Shown: positions 26,194-34,443 of the stretch, piece after piece | Layout of the letters: each line of letters begins with the position of its first letter | Numbering within the stretch: the stretch's first letter is position 1 | DNA from: JAWKUK01 sp041398605 | Lineage (GTDB): Bacteria > Planctomycetota > UBA1135 > GCA-002686595 | Length of the DNA: 64,000 nucleotides | Direction of reading: 5' to 3' | Assembly: GCA_041398605.1 (NCBI GenBank) | Contig: JAWKUK010000017.1 | Span: 124,001 to 188,000, forward strand | Notes under the pieces: model-generated | Databases searched by the model: none | Told to the model about the DNA's origin: nothing | The model's input: the letters and a program-made list of their open reading frames with translations, nothing else | Translations under genes and position numbers: made by a program

Positions 26194-27252
26194 ATGCGCC
26201 CCATCGTTGTCGGCTCCCGTTGGCTGCACCATGTCACCCTCTTCGCGCGCGAAGTGCGCCGCCGTGCCGCGCCTGAGCCCGCTCGGGCGGGGCGCGGCGC
26301 GTGCCGCGGATGGGCCATCGCGTGTGTGTTGGGCCTCGTGGCGGCGTGCGGCGTGGCGCCCAACCGGGCGCAGGGCGGCCTCGGGCCGTCCGGCGGCGGC
26401 GAGCCTGGCGGCGCGGCGCCGGCCTGGGCGACCGAGCCGATCAGCGCGGGGTCCCTCGACCGGGTGGAGCTGTGGCTCGACCAAAACCCCCGTGCCTCCG
26501 CCCAGTGGCGCAACGAGGCGCTCCTGAAGCTGGCCGAGGGGCGGCTCGCCCTGAGCGGCGAGAGCCTCAACGCCGGCCCGACGTCCGCCACCCAAGCCAG
26601 CGCGCGGCTCGCGCGCGCGACCACCGAGTTCCAGCGGGTGCTCGCCGACCCCGAGGCGTCGTCGACCCAACGCCGGCGCGCCGAGCGCGGCCTCGCCAGC
26701 GCGCGCAGCGGCGCGCCGAGCGCCCGGCCCGCTTCGATGGGCACAGGGGGCTTGGTGTCCCGCGCCCAGTGGGGCGCCTTGCCGCCGCGCACGACCGAGC
26801 TGACGCGCCACCGCGGGGCCTATGCATGGATCACGGTGCACCACTCGGCGCTGGACGGCGGCGACGGCTCGCTCGCGGCGAGCATCCAAGCGGTGAAGCA
26901 GATCCAGCGCGACCACGTCACCAATCGCGGCTACGGCGACATCGGCTATCACTACCTGATCGACCCTGCGGGCCGCGTCTTCGAAGGGCGCAGCCTCGAC
27001 TGGCAGGGCGCGCACTCGGGCTCGTCGACGTCAGGGCGCAACAACAACCCGAAGAACGTCGGCATCTGCCTGCTCGGCGACTTCGAGGTCACGACGCCGA
27101 CGCCGGCCGCGCTTGCGACGCTCGACCGAATGGTGTCCGAGATCCGCGCCCACTACAAGTTGCCTGCCAGCGCGGTCAAGCCGCACTCCTACTGGAAGGG
27201 CACGCTGTGCCCGGGGCGCAACATGGGCCCATGGCTGCGGAGACAGGCGTGA
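26194..27252 (+). CDS. N-acetylmuramoyl-L-alanine amidase, PGRP type, lipoprotein
   Basis: The 352-aa protein would cleave the amide bond between muramic acid and the peptide stem of peptidoglycan. A hydrophobic segment ends in a lipobox with Cys52 (GLVAAC); about 36 residues precede it, so the start may be further downstream. Residues 188-350 form the Amidase_2/PGRP domain, with SRAQWGA, zinc ligands His216 or 217 (TVHHSA), His331 and Cys339 (KPHSYWKGTLCPGR) and Tyr252/Tyr254 in GYHYLID. All zinc ligands are present, so activity is likely. It is followed by a coupled MORN lipoprotein gene. Confidence 0.88.
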   Translation: MRPIVVGSRWLHHVTLFAREVRRRAAPEPARAGRGACRGWAIACVLGLVAACGVAPNRAQGGLGPSGGGEPGGAAPAWATEPISAGSLDRVELWLDQNPRASAQWRNEALLKLAEGRLALSGESLNAGPTSATQASARLARATTEFQRVLADPEASSTQRRRAERGLASARSGAPSARPASMGTGGLVSRAQWGALPPRTTELTRHRGAYAWITVHHSALDGGDGSLAASIQAVKQIQRDHVTNRGYGDIGYHYLIDPAGRVFEGRSLDWQGAHSGSSTSGRNNNPKNVGICLLGDFEVTTPTPAALATLDRMVSEIRAHYKLPASAVKPHSYWKGTLCPGRNMGPWLRRQA

Positions 27253-27746
27253 CCGGCGCAGGCCGTTGGGTGAAGGCCGCAGGCGGGCTGACCCTCTGCG
27301 CGCTCTCGGGCCTCGGCGCATGGGCAGGCTCCTGCGCGCCTTCGATCCCCGACGGCACGACGCGCGAGGTGCGCCTGCAATGGCCGAACGAGGTCGTGCG
27401 CACCACGGGGCACGAGGTCCGGCGCAGCGGCAAATGGGTGAAGACGGGCGAGTTTGTCTTCTTCGACGAGAACGGCGACGAGACGCACCGCGGGTCCTAC
27501 ACCGACGGCCTCGAGGACGGCGCTTGGGTCGAGCGCACCGAGGACGGGCAGACCGCGCGCGGCGCGTACGTGGCGGGGCGCCGCGACGGGCAGTGGAAGT
27601 ACTACTACCCCAACGGAAAGCTCGCGGAGCAGGGCGCGTACCTCGCCGGGGCGCGGATCGGCACATGGCGCCAATGGTCCGCCGCCGGGGAGCCGCGGCC
27701 CGACAAGGTCTACGACAAGCCGCAGGGCGGCGCGCCCTCCAAGTGA
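27249..27746 (+). CDS. MORN-repeat lipoprotein (YwqK-like)
   Basis: The 165-aa product has a hydrophobic N-terminus ending in a lipobox (LGAWAGSC). Three to four MORN-type repeats follow, such as GSYTDGLEDGAWVERTEDG, GAYVAGRRDGQWKYYYPNG and GAYLAGARIGTWRQW. The GTG at 27249 overlaps the amidase stop by 4 nt and follows GGAG; an in-frame ATG at 27231 is an alternative. The coupling to an amidase suggests a cell-envelope role, which is inference. The gene ends 1 nt before the convergent gmd gene. Confidence 0.75.
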   Translation: MTGAGRWVKAAGGLTLCALSGLGAWAGSCAPSIPDGTTREVRLQWPNEVVRTTGHEVRRSGKWVKTGEFVFFDENGDETHRGSYTDGLEDGAWVERTEDGQTARGAYVAGRRDGQWKYYYPNGKLAEQGAYLAGARIGTWRQWSAAGEPRPDKVYDKPQGGAPSK

Positions 27747-27747
27747 C

Positions 27748-28812
27748 TCACGGCGTCGGCATCAGCTGACCGTGCGCCTCGCGGCGCGCCAGGTCGAGGT
27801 CGTGGTCCACCATGCCCGCGACGAGCGCCTCAAACTGCACCGCGGGGGACCAGCCGAGCTCGTCGCGCGCGCGCGACGCGTCCCCGATCAGGTGATCGAC
27901 CTCGGCCGGACGCAGGAGGTCCTCGTCGACCCGCACGTGCTCGCGCCAATCGAGCCCGGCGCGCGCGAAGGCGAGCTGCACGAGCTCGCGGACGCTGTGG
28001 GTCACGCCCGTCGCGATGACGTAGTCGCGCGGCTCGTCCTGCTGCAGCATCAGCCACATCGCGCGCACGAAGTCGCGCGCGTCGCCCCAGTCGCGGCGCG
28101 CCTCGAGGTTGCCGAGCCGCAGCTCGCGCTGCAGCCCCACGGCGATGCGGCCGACGGCGCGCGTGACCTTGCGCGTGACAAACTCCTCGCCGCGGCGCGG
28201 CGACTCGTGGTTGAAGAGGATCCCCGAGACCGCGAACGTGCCGTACGACTCGCGGTGGTTGACCGTCGCGAAGTGCGCGTAGACCTTGGCGACGCCGTAC
28301 GGCGAGCGCGGGTGGAAGGGGGTGTCCTCGCGCTGCGGCGGCGGCGCTTTGCCGAACATCTCCGACGTCGACGCCTGGTAGAAGCGCGCCGCCGGGCACA
28401 CGACGCGCAGCGCCTCCAAGAGCCGCATCGGGCCGAGCGCCGTGACCTCCGCGGTCAGGACCGGCTCGCTCCAGCTCGTCGGCACGAAGCTCTGCGCGGC
28501 GAGGTTGTAGACCTCCTGCGGGCGCGCGATGTCGAGGGCGCGCATGAGGCTGCCCTGGTCCGTCAGGTCGCCGGCGACGACCTTGATGCGCCCTTCGAGG
28601 TGCTCGATGCGCTCCATGCGCGGGCGACTCGTGCGCCGGACGAGGCCGAACACTTCGTACCCCTTGTCGAGCAAGAGCTCGGCCAGGTACGAGCCATCCT
28701 GGCCCGTGACCCCTGTGATGAGGGCCCGGCGCGGGGTCGGCAGGGAGCCCGGCGGCGTCACCGGCGGGGGCTCCTCCGACGATTCGGTCGAGGACGGGAC
28801 GTGCGAGGCCAT
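27748..28812 (-). CDS. gmd: GDP-mannose 4,6-dehydratase
   Basis: The 354-aa SDR enzyme converts GDP-mannose to GDP-4-keto-6-deoxymannose, the precursor of fucose and rhamnose-type sugars. The NAD(P)-binding motif TGVTGQDGSYLAELLL starts at residue 33. The active site includes STSEMFGK and the YxxxK pair in SPYGVAKVYAH. NHESPRRGEEFVTRK and DWGDARDFV are typical of Gmd. The ATG at 28812 was chosen because upstream codons run into the neighbouring gene's 3' end. It probably feeds envelope glycan synthesis, possibly with the glycosyltransferases at 41-47 kb. Confidence 0.93.
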   Translation of the reverse strand: MASHVPSSTESSEEPPPVTPPGSLPTPRRALITGVTGQDGSYLAELLLDKGYEVFGLVRRTSRPRMERIEHLEGRIKVVAGDLTDQGSLMRALDIARPQEVYNLAAQSFVPTSWSEPVLTAEVTALGPMRLLEALRVVCPAARFYQASTSEMFGKAPPPQREDTPFHPRSPYGVAKVYAHFATVNHRESYGTFAVSGILFNHESPRRGEEFVTRKVTRAVGRIAVGLQRELRLGNLEARRDWGDARDFVRAMWLMLQQDEPRDYVIATGVTHSVRELVQLAFARAGLDWREHVRVDEDLLRPAEVDHLIGDASRARDELGWSPAVQFEALVAGMVDHDLDLARREAHGQLMPTP

Positions 28813-28909
28813 AGCGGTCTTGGACGACGATACCCGATCGATCTTCCTCGCACTCGGCCCCGGCACCCGGTCGCGCCCCATGGAGGCCGCGGGAGCCCGA
28901 GGGGGCCCC

Positions 28910-31201
28910 TCAGAAGCGCCAGGTGTAGGACAGCTTGAGGGTCGCCTGCTGCTCCTCGCTCCGGAACGCGGCGTCATGGCTCGCCTTCGTGAAGCCGGCG
29001 TTGACGACGAAGTACAGGTCTTGGCCGGGCTGCACGATCCAATGCAAGCGCGACTGGACCCCGAGGTCCTTGCTCTCGGTGTCGTACTGCACGAGGGTCT
29101 TCCACGCGAGGTCCGGAGAGAACGTGACGCCGACGCGCCAGCCATAGAGCTGCGTGCGGTAGTCACCAGAGTCGAGGTCGATGGCGACGTCCTGGAAGGC
29201 CAGCCCCAGCGAGAAGTACCGGTGCGGGATCAGCAGCGGCTCGAGGCGCAGGCGCGAGATCCGCCCGCCGAAGTAGTCCCCCCACTCGTACGCCGCGAGC
29301 CCGGCGACCCGCCGGCGGTCGTTGGTCTCGAACTCGAAGAACCAGCGCCGCATGTCGTAGTCGCCCGCAGGCGCGGTCGCGGCCCCGCCGACGGTGAACG
29401 GACCATCGAGGGACTCGGAGATGTGGTGCACCTCGAGCTCGACGCGGTCGTCGGTCACGAGCGTCGCGTCGAAGAGCTGCACGGGCAAGGCGAACCCGTC
29501 CTCGCCGCCCACCTGGTCCCACGTCCACGTCGGCGCGATGCGCGCGTTGTACTGGCGCAGCCAGCTCGAGGCGTCGTCCGAGCGCCACGTGTAGCGCGCC
29601 TCCCAGCGCCCCTGCTCGATCCCGGCGCGGCGCACGAACCCGAGCGCGGGGTCAAAGCCCGCGTCGACGCGCTGTAGCTGCAAGTCGTGGCGGAACGAGC
29701 GCGACTGTGTCTGCGCCTGCACGCCAAAGGCGCGCCCTTCGTCGTCCGCGCCATCGCCCGTCGTGCCCAGGAGGTACGTCCAGAGGTACGCTGAGTGCCC
29801 CGGGCCGAAAAAGCGCGGCGAGCCGAAGCGCGCGTCGATGCCGAACGTCGCAGCGTTGCCGTCCGATGGGTCGCCCGCGGTGAAGAGACCGCCGACCGCG
29901 CGCCCCTCCCCGAGGCTGCGCGACACGCGGGCCACGGCGACCCCTTGTGCGTCGACGCCGTCCGCTGCATCGAGGGACGCGCCGAGGCCGCCGAGCGTCC
30001 AGTCGCCGATGCGTCCGGTGAACTTGGCGCCCGCGAGGATCGGGACCGCCTCGCCGTCGTCCGCGCGCCCGACGCGGCGCGAGAAGAACGGCACGACGGT
30101 GCTGCGCAGCATCGGCGCGCCGAACTCAAAGATGCCGGCGTCCTCCAGGAAGAACGCGCGCTTCTCGGGGAAGAACAGGGGGAAGCGCTCGAGGTTGACC
30201 TGACGATCATCGACCTCGGTCTCAGCGAAGTCCGTGTTGAAGGTCAAGCGCAGCGCAGACGCAGGCGTCGGTCGCCAGCGCACGTCGAGGCCTCCATCCA
30301 GCTCCGTCTCGCTCGACGCGTCCGCCGAAGCGCGCGCGGCGCTGCCTTTCGCGTAGCCGACGACGTCGACCCCGCGGCCCTGGGCCACGCCCTCGAGCCC
30401 CGTGAGGCGGCCGCCCTCGGTCAGCGCGAAGAAGCCGTACGCGACGCCTGACGCAGCCCAACGGGTCTCCTCGCCGCTCGCGACGCGGCGCCGCCGCAGG
30501 TTGAAGCCCCAGCCCTCGACGTTCGGATCGAACGACAGCGTCTGGAACGGGAACGCGAGCTCGGCCTGCCAGCCGTCCGCCGTCACGGTCGCGCGGCCGT
30601 ACCAGATGCCGTCCCACTGCTTGTTGAACGAAGTGCCGCCGTCGGCGATCAGCGCGTCGCCGCGCGAGCCGGCGGGCGTGATCTGGAACCAGAAGGCTGA
30701 GCGCTCGTCCGCGAACGTGTCAAACCAGAGCTCCACCACGTCGTCGTAGCGCACAAACGCGTCGCGGTCCATCTGGCGCGCGCGCACGTCTGCCTCGCGG
30801 TCGTGGCACACGAGCGCGACGTACAAGAGGTCCGCGTCGTGCGCGACGAGGACCTCCGTGTCGAACGTCGGCGGCGCGCCGTCGACGGGCGCGACCTGGA
30901 CGAAGCCGGTCGCGCGCCCGGCACGCTGCCAGACCTCGTCGTCGAGGACCCCGTCGATGCGCGGCGCCTCAGCGAACTCGATGCGCTGCGAGCGCAAGGT
31001 CGGCCGCTGCGGCGAGCCGAGGTCCTCTGTGCGCTGGCGCGACGCGCCTGCGGCCGCGCCCGCGGCCAGCAACACACACCACGCGAGCGCCGCCGCTGCG
31101 CGGGTCACCAGCACGGAAATGCGCGCCGCTAAGGCCAAGGGCGCGCCACACGTGTGCGCGCTCGCGCCGCGGCGCGCGCTCGAGCGAGCCCTCGCGCTCA
31201 T
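28910..31201 (-). CDS. Outer-membrane protein with CBM9-like and DUF5916-like domains
   Basis: The 763-aa protein has an Ala-rich export signal around residues 32-55. The N-terminal domain, from about residue 75 (IDGVLDDEVWQRA), has the carbohydrate-binding family 9 fold pattern, including VELWFDTFAD and WQAELAFPFQTLSF. The C-terminal half resembles the DUF5916 beta-barrel region, with alternating strands, RFPLFFPEKRAFFLEDAGIF and a terminal aromatic strand ending LSYTWRF, as in outer-membrane barrels. The start overlaps the previous gene by 4 nt. Transport or surface-binding function is unknown. Confidence 0.8.
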   Translation of the reverse strand: MSARARSSARRGASAHTCGAPLALAARISVLVTRAAAALAWCVLLAAGAAAGASRQRTEDLGSPQRPTLRSQRIEFAEAPRIDGVLDDEVWQRAGRATGFVQVAPVDGAPPTFDTEVLVAHDADLLYVALVCHDREADVRARQMDRDAFVRYDDVVELWFDTFADERSAFWFQITPAGSRGDALIADGGTSFNKQWDGIWYGRATVTADGWQAELAFPFQTLSFDPNVEGWGFNLRRRRVASGEETRWAASGVAYGFFALTEGGRLTGLEGVAQGRGVDVVGYAKGSAARASADASSETELDGGLDVRWRPTPASALRLTFNTDFAETEVDDRQVNLERFPLFFPEKRAFFLEDAGIFEFGAPMLRSTVVPFFSRRVGRADDGEAVPILAGAKFTGRIGDWTLGGLGASLDAADGVDAQGVAVARVSRSLGEGRAVGGLFTAGDPSDGNAATFGIDARFGSPRFFGPGHSAYLWTYLLGTTGDGADDEGRAFGVQAQTQSRSFRHDLQLQRVDAGFDPALGFVRRAGIEQGRWEARYTWRSDDASSWLRQYNARIAPTWTWDQVGGEDGFALPVQLFDATLVTDDRVELEVHHISESLDGPFTVGGAATAPAGDYDMRRWFFEFETNDRRRVAGLAAYEWGDYFGGRISRLRLEPLLIPHRYFSLGLAFQDVAIDLDSGDYRTQLYGWRVGVTFSPDLAWKTLVQYDTESKDLGVQSRLHWIVQPGQDLYFVVNAGFTKASHDAAFRSEEQQATLKLSYTWRF

Positions 31202-32331
31202 CGCGCGGATACGCCCGCATCGGCGCCGAACGCACTGGCTGCGGACGCGGTCAAGCGCCCGTCGCGGGTGTCCTCCGCCGCGACGCGCAGCACGCGCAAA
31301 ACGCCCGCTGGGTCGAGCTCGCGCAGCAAACGCGAGCCAGGGTCGACGTTGGTAAAGACCGAGCGCACCAGGGGCGAGCGCGCGCGCGCCCCATCGCCGC
31401 CGCCGCTGTGCTGCTGATGGAGCGAGGGATGTGGCGGCGCGACGCCGCCGTGGATCAGCGTCGCGCCTTCGTCAAGGCCGAGCCGTCGAACGTAGTCGTG
31501 GGCTGTGCGCAACGGCGCGGCGAGGCCGCACCTGAGCGTTGCGAACGCGGACGGCCCCTCGAGCGCGTCGAGCAGCGCCGCGTGGAACTCTGCAAAGCGG
31601 CGCGCGGGGACCCAGACGGCGCCGAGCGCCGTCGACAAGTGCCCTCCCGCTGCGGGCACTCCAAACGCGAGCCGCGTGACCCGCGCTGCGGCCTGGGCGG
31701 AGTCGTGCTCTTCCGTGAGGACGAGGGTCGCCGCGCGCAGCGGGTGCAGCTCGGGGCCGGCCCCGTCGCGTTCGTCCGCGGCGCCCACGAAGTCAGCGAC
31801 CATGCCCGATCCACGGGTGGCGACGACGACCCGTCCGCTGTGCGAGGCCCACGCGCTCAGCTCAAACGCCCCGGTCCAGGGATGCACGATGAGCGGGCGC
31901 TCGCCGCCGCGGTCCCGGGCGGCGAGGTCGAGCGCCACCGCGAGCGCGCTCAACCCGCCAACAAGGGCAGCGGGCGCAAACGCGCGCACGGCGCGGCCCG
32001 CGGCGAGCTCGCGCACGATGAGCGCCGCCGCGAGCCCGGGTCCGGCGCAGATGTCGATGACAACCGTCGCTGTGTCTCCCGTCCGCGGGCCCTCCTCCGC
32101 GCGGGCGAGCCCCGCGCTGAGGGCGCGCTCGAGGCGCCGCGCATACGCCTCGAAGCCCGGCCCCCGGCGTCGGGTGCCGATCGAAATCGGGCCGGCGGGC
32201 AGGCCGAGCGCCCGCGCCCACGCCCCATCCGGGTCAGGGTCCGCTGCGACCACGCGGAACGCCGCGTGCAGCGCGCGGCGCTGGCCGACCGCGCCGAGGC
32301 GCGACCAACCGGCGCCGTCCGGCCCCTCCAT
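31198..32331 (-). CDS. Aldehyde-dehydrogenase-like protein, degenerate, function unknown
   Basis: This 377-aa protein is not clearly recognised. Several stretches recall the aldehyde dehydrogenase fold: LIVRELAAGRAVRAFAPAALVGG, GRVVVATRGSGMVADFVG, then RLAFGVPAAGGHLSTALG followed by VWVPARRFAEFHAALLDALEG, where an active enzyme has GQxC before a similar helix. No cysteine is present at that site. The start at 32331 gives a compact protein; the frame is open to 32475. It is translationally coupled (ATGA) to the outer-membrane protein gene. If the resemblance is right, the protein would be inactive as a dehydrogenase. Confidence 0.4.
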   Translation of the reverse strand: MEGPDGAGWSRLGAVGQRRALHAAFRVVAADPDPDGAWARALGLPAGPISIGTRRRGPGFEAYARRLERALSAGLARAEEGPRTGDTATVVIDICAGPGLAAALIVRELAAGRAVRAFAPAALVGGLSALAVALDLAARDRGGERPLIVHPWTGAFELSAWASHSGRVVVATRGSGMVADFVGAADERDGAGPELHPLRAATLVLTEEHDSAQAAARVTRLAFGVPAAGGHLSTALGAVWVPARRFAEFHAALLDALEGPSAFATLRCGLAAPLRTAHDYVRRLGLDEGATLIHGGVAPPHPSLHQQHSGGGDGARARSPLVRSVFTNVDPGSRLLRELDPAGVLRVLRVAAEDTRDGRLTASAASAFGADAGVSAR

Positions 32332-32571
32332 GTCGGTTGCCCGGTCGGGTGCGGGCGATACGTCCGGTGCGTCCAGGATCTCCGGCACATCCGGCAGCTG
32401 CGACCGTTTCGAAGAGGGTTCCAAGGGTGAATTCTGGGGCGGCCGACGGACGCCGCGTCGCGGGCAGCCGAGCACCCGACCCCGCGCCGGTCTTCAGGCG
32501 GCTATGGTACGCCCACGAAGTGCTGGGCACCCGGGTCGAACCCGACCCAATTGATCCAGTGAGATGCCGCG

Positions 32572-32961
32572 ATGAAGCGCCCCCTCGGCTTTCCCCGCAA
32601 GTTTCGAGTCGTCAGGAAGGCCGACTTCGCTCGCGCCTATTCGCACGGCCGCCGGGCGCGGGGCGGACTCTTGCTCGTCGTCGGCGCGCCCAACGGGCTC
32701 GATCACGCCCGCCTCGGGCTCTCGGTCGGCAAGCGCATCTGGCGCGGAGCGGTCCAGCGCAACCGCGTTCGGAGGGTCTTCCGCGAGGCGTTCCGGCTCG
32801 CGGTGCCGGACCTACCCCCGGGCCTGGACCTCGTGCTCATCCCCGCTGCGCCCAAGCTGGCGCCGACCCTCGCGGAGACACGCGACGAGCTCGTACGGCT
32901 CGCGCGCAAGGTCGCACGTCGGCTGGTCGAGGATGGCCCGCGCACGGAGCAACCGAAGTGA
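32572..32961 (+). CDS. rnpA: Ribonuclease P protein component
   Basis: The 129-aa basic protein assists the RNase P RNA in maturing tRNA 5' ends. It contains RLGLSVGKRIWRGAVQRNRVRR with the RNR signature at 63-65, and begins FPRKFRVVRKADFARAY, a close match to the family N-terminus. Usually rpmH lies just upstream, but none is found in the 240 nt before it. The downstream yidD overlap (GTGA) is conserved. Confidence 0.94.
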   Translation: MKRPLGFPRKFRVVRKADFARAYSHGRRARGGLLLVVGAPNGLDHARLGLSVGKRIWRGAVQRNRVRRVFREAFRLAVPDLPPGLDLVLIPAAPKLAPTLAETRDELVRLARKVARRLVEDGPRTEQPK

Positions 32962-33293
32962 GCGGCTTGTGGCAGACCGCGGTGCGGGCCGCCCGCGCGT
33001 TGTGGGTCGCGCCGATCGCTTTCTACCGGCGCTTTCTGTCGCCCCTCAAGCCCCCGACCTGCCGCTTCTCGCCGACGTGCAGCGCCTACGCGCACGAGGC
33101 GATCCTGCGCCACGGTGTCCTACGCGGCGGGGCGCTGTCGACTTGGCGTATCCTGCGCTGTCAGCCCTTTGCACGGGGCGGCTACGATCCCGTGCCGGGC
33201 ACGGCGCCTCCCCCCCCGGAAGCCCAGCACCACCCGCTGCGTGACGAGCAGCCCGTCGAGCCCCCTGGCGAGACCCTACGCGATGCACCTTGA
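32958..33293 (+). CDS. yidD: Membrane protein insertion efficiency factor YidD
   Basis: The 111-aa protein contains the family core FYRRFLSPLKPPTCRFSPTC, SAYAHEAI and LRCQPFARGGYDPVP. The GTG start overlaps the rnpA stop by 4 nt. The C-terminal 35 residues are Pro/Glu-rich and not conserved. yidC, the usual partner, is not the next gene; a lipoprotein gene overlapping by 11 nt follows instead. Confidence 0.93.
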   Translation: MSGLWQTAVRAARALWVAPIAFYRRFLSPLKPPTCRFSPTCSAYAHEAILRHGVLRGGALSTWRILRCQPFARGGYDPVPGTAPPPPEAQHHPLRDEQPVEPPGETLRDAP

Positions 33294-34443
33294 CCCCTTG
33301 AACGACCCCTCCATCACTGGCCCGCGCGCGGGCCGCGCCTTCGTCCTCTGCGCGGCGGCGCTCGCCGCGGTCGGCTGTCAGCACCTCCCGAAGGCGGCGC
33401 CCGCGCCCCCGGTCGCGGGCGCGGTCCTGTCCGATGAGCTCATCGCCCCGGGCGAAGAGGCGCACTTCGAGCACCTCTGGCAGGTCACGTTCGGCGGACA
33501 GAACGCCGAGGCGTACTGGAGCTTCGCCGGCGACCGCCTGTCGCTCCAGATCACCGACCCGAACAAGGGCTTCGAGTGCGATCGCATCTTCGTGACCGGC
33601 GGCGGCCAGGATGCGCTGCAACAGGTCTCGAACGGGACCGGCGTCACGACCTGCTCGTACTTCCTACCCGGCGACGAGCGCGTGCTCTACGCATCGACGC
33701 ACGCCGGGCACAGCGGCTGCCCGCAGAAGCCGCGCGAAGAGGGCTACATCTGGATGGTGTGGCCGGACTACGACATCTACTCCGCGTCGCTGACGGACCT
33801 CGATGAGCGGCCGCTGGTCACGGGCTATGGCTATGACGCCGAGGCCACGGTGTCGCCGTTGGGCGACCGCATTGTCTTCACGTCGACGCGCTCCGGCGAC
33901 CTCGAGCTGTGGACCTGTGACCTCGAAGGGGGCGACCTCTTCCAGGTGACGAACACGCTCGGCTACGACGGCGGCGCGTTCTTCAGCCACGACGGCAAGC
34001 GGCTGGTCTTCCGCGCGACGCAATGGACCCCGGGCGCGGAAGCGGCCGAACAGGAGAAGTACCGCGACCTCCTGAGCCGTTGGATGGTGCGCCCGCAGTC
34101 GATGGAGATCTACACGATCGGGGCCGACGGCAAGGACCGCCAGCAGGTGACGACGCTCGGGGGCGCGAACTTCGCGCCGTACTTCTACCCCGACGACCAG
34201 CGCATCATCTTCGCCACGAACCACCACGCGGGCGGGGCGGGCATGAACTTCGACCTGTTCTCGATCAAGACGGACGGGACGGGGCTGGAGCGGATCACGA
34301 CGTTCGACGGGCCGATCGGCAAGCAGTTCGACGGCTTCCCGATGTTCAGCCCCGACGGCGAGTGGCTCGCGTTCTCGAGCAACCGCGGCGACGGGATCCC
34401 CGGCGACACGAACGTATTCGTCGCCAAATGGAAGAAGCGCTGA
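33283..34443 (+). CDS. TolB-like beta-propeller lipoprotein
   Basis: The 386-aa protein has a lipobox ending at Cys32 (CAAALAAVGC). The rest shows repeated TolB/WD40-like-PD40 blades with the pattern SPLGDRIVFTSTRSGDLELW, FSHDGKRLVFRA, YPDDQRIIFATNHHAG and FSPDGEWLAFSSNRGDG. It is probably anchored in a membrane facing the periplasm. It overlaps yidD by 11 nt and the following histidine kinase gene by 16 nt. The overlap with the kinase suggests a link to signal input, but no direct evidence exists. Confidence 0.82.
   Translation: MHLDPLNDPSITGPRAGRAFVLCAAALAAVGCQHLPKAAPAPPVAGAVLSDELIAPGEEAHFEHLWQVTFGGQNAEAYWSFAGDRLSLQITDPNKGFECDRIFVTGGGQDALQQVSNGTGVTTCSYFLPGDERVLYASTHAGHSGCPQKPREEGYIWMVWPDYDIYSASLTDLDERPLVTGYGYDAEATVSPLGDRIVFTSTRSGDLELWTCDLEGGDLFQVTNTLGYDGGAFFSHDGKRLVFRATQWTPGAEAAEQEKYRDLLSRWMVRPQSMEIYTIGADGKDRQQVTTLGGANFAPYFYPDDQRIIFATNHHAGGAGMNFDLFSIKTDGTGLERITTFDGPIGKQFDGFPMFSPDGEWLAFSSNRGDGIPGDTNVFVAKWKKR

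Noticed and set aside
32430..32571. A short rpmH gene upstream of rnpA
   Set aside because: Reading all plus-strand frames before rnpA shows no KRTFQPS-type L34 sequence.
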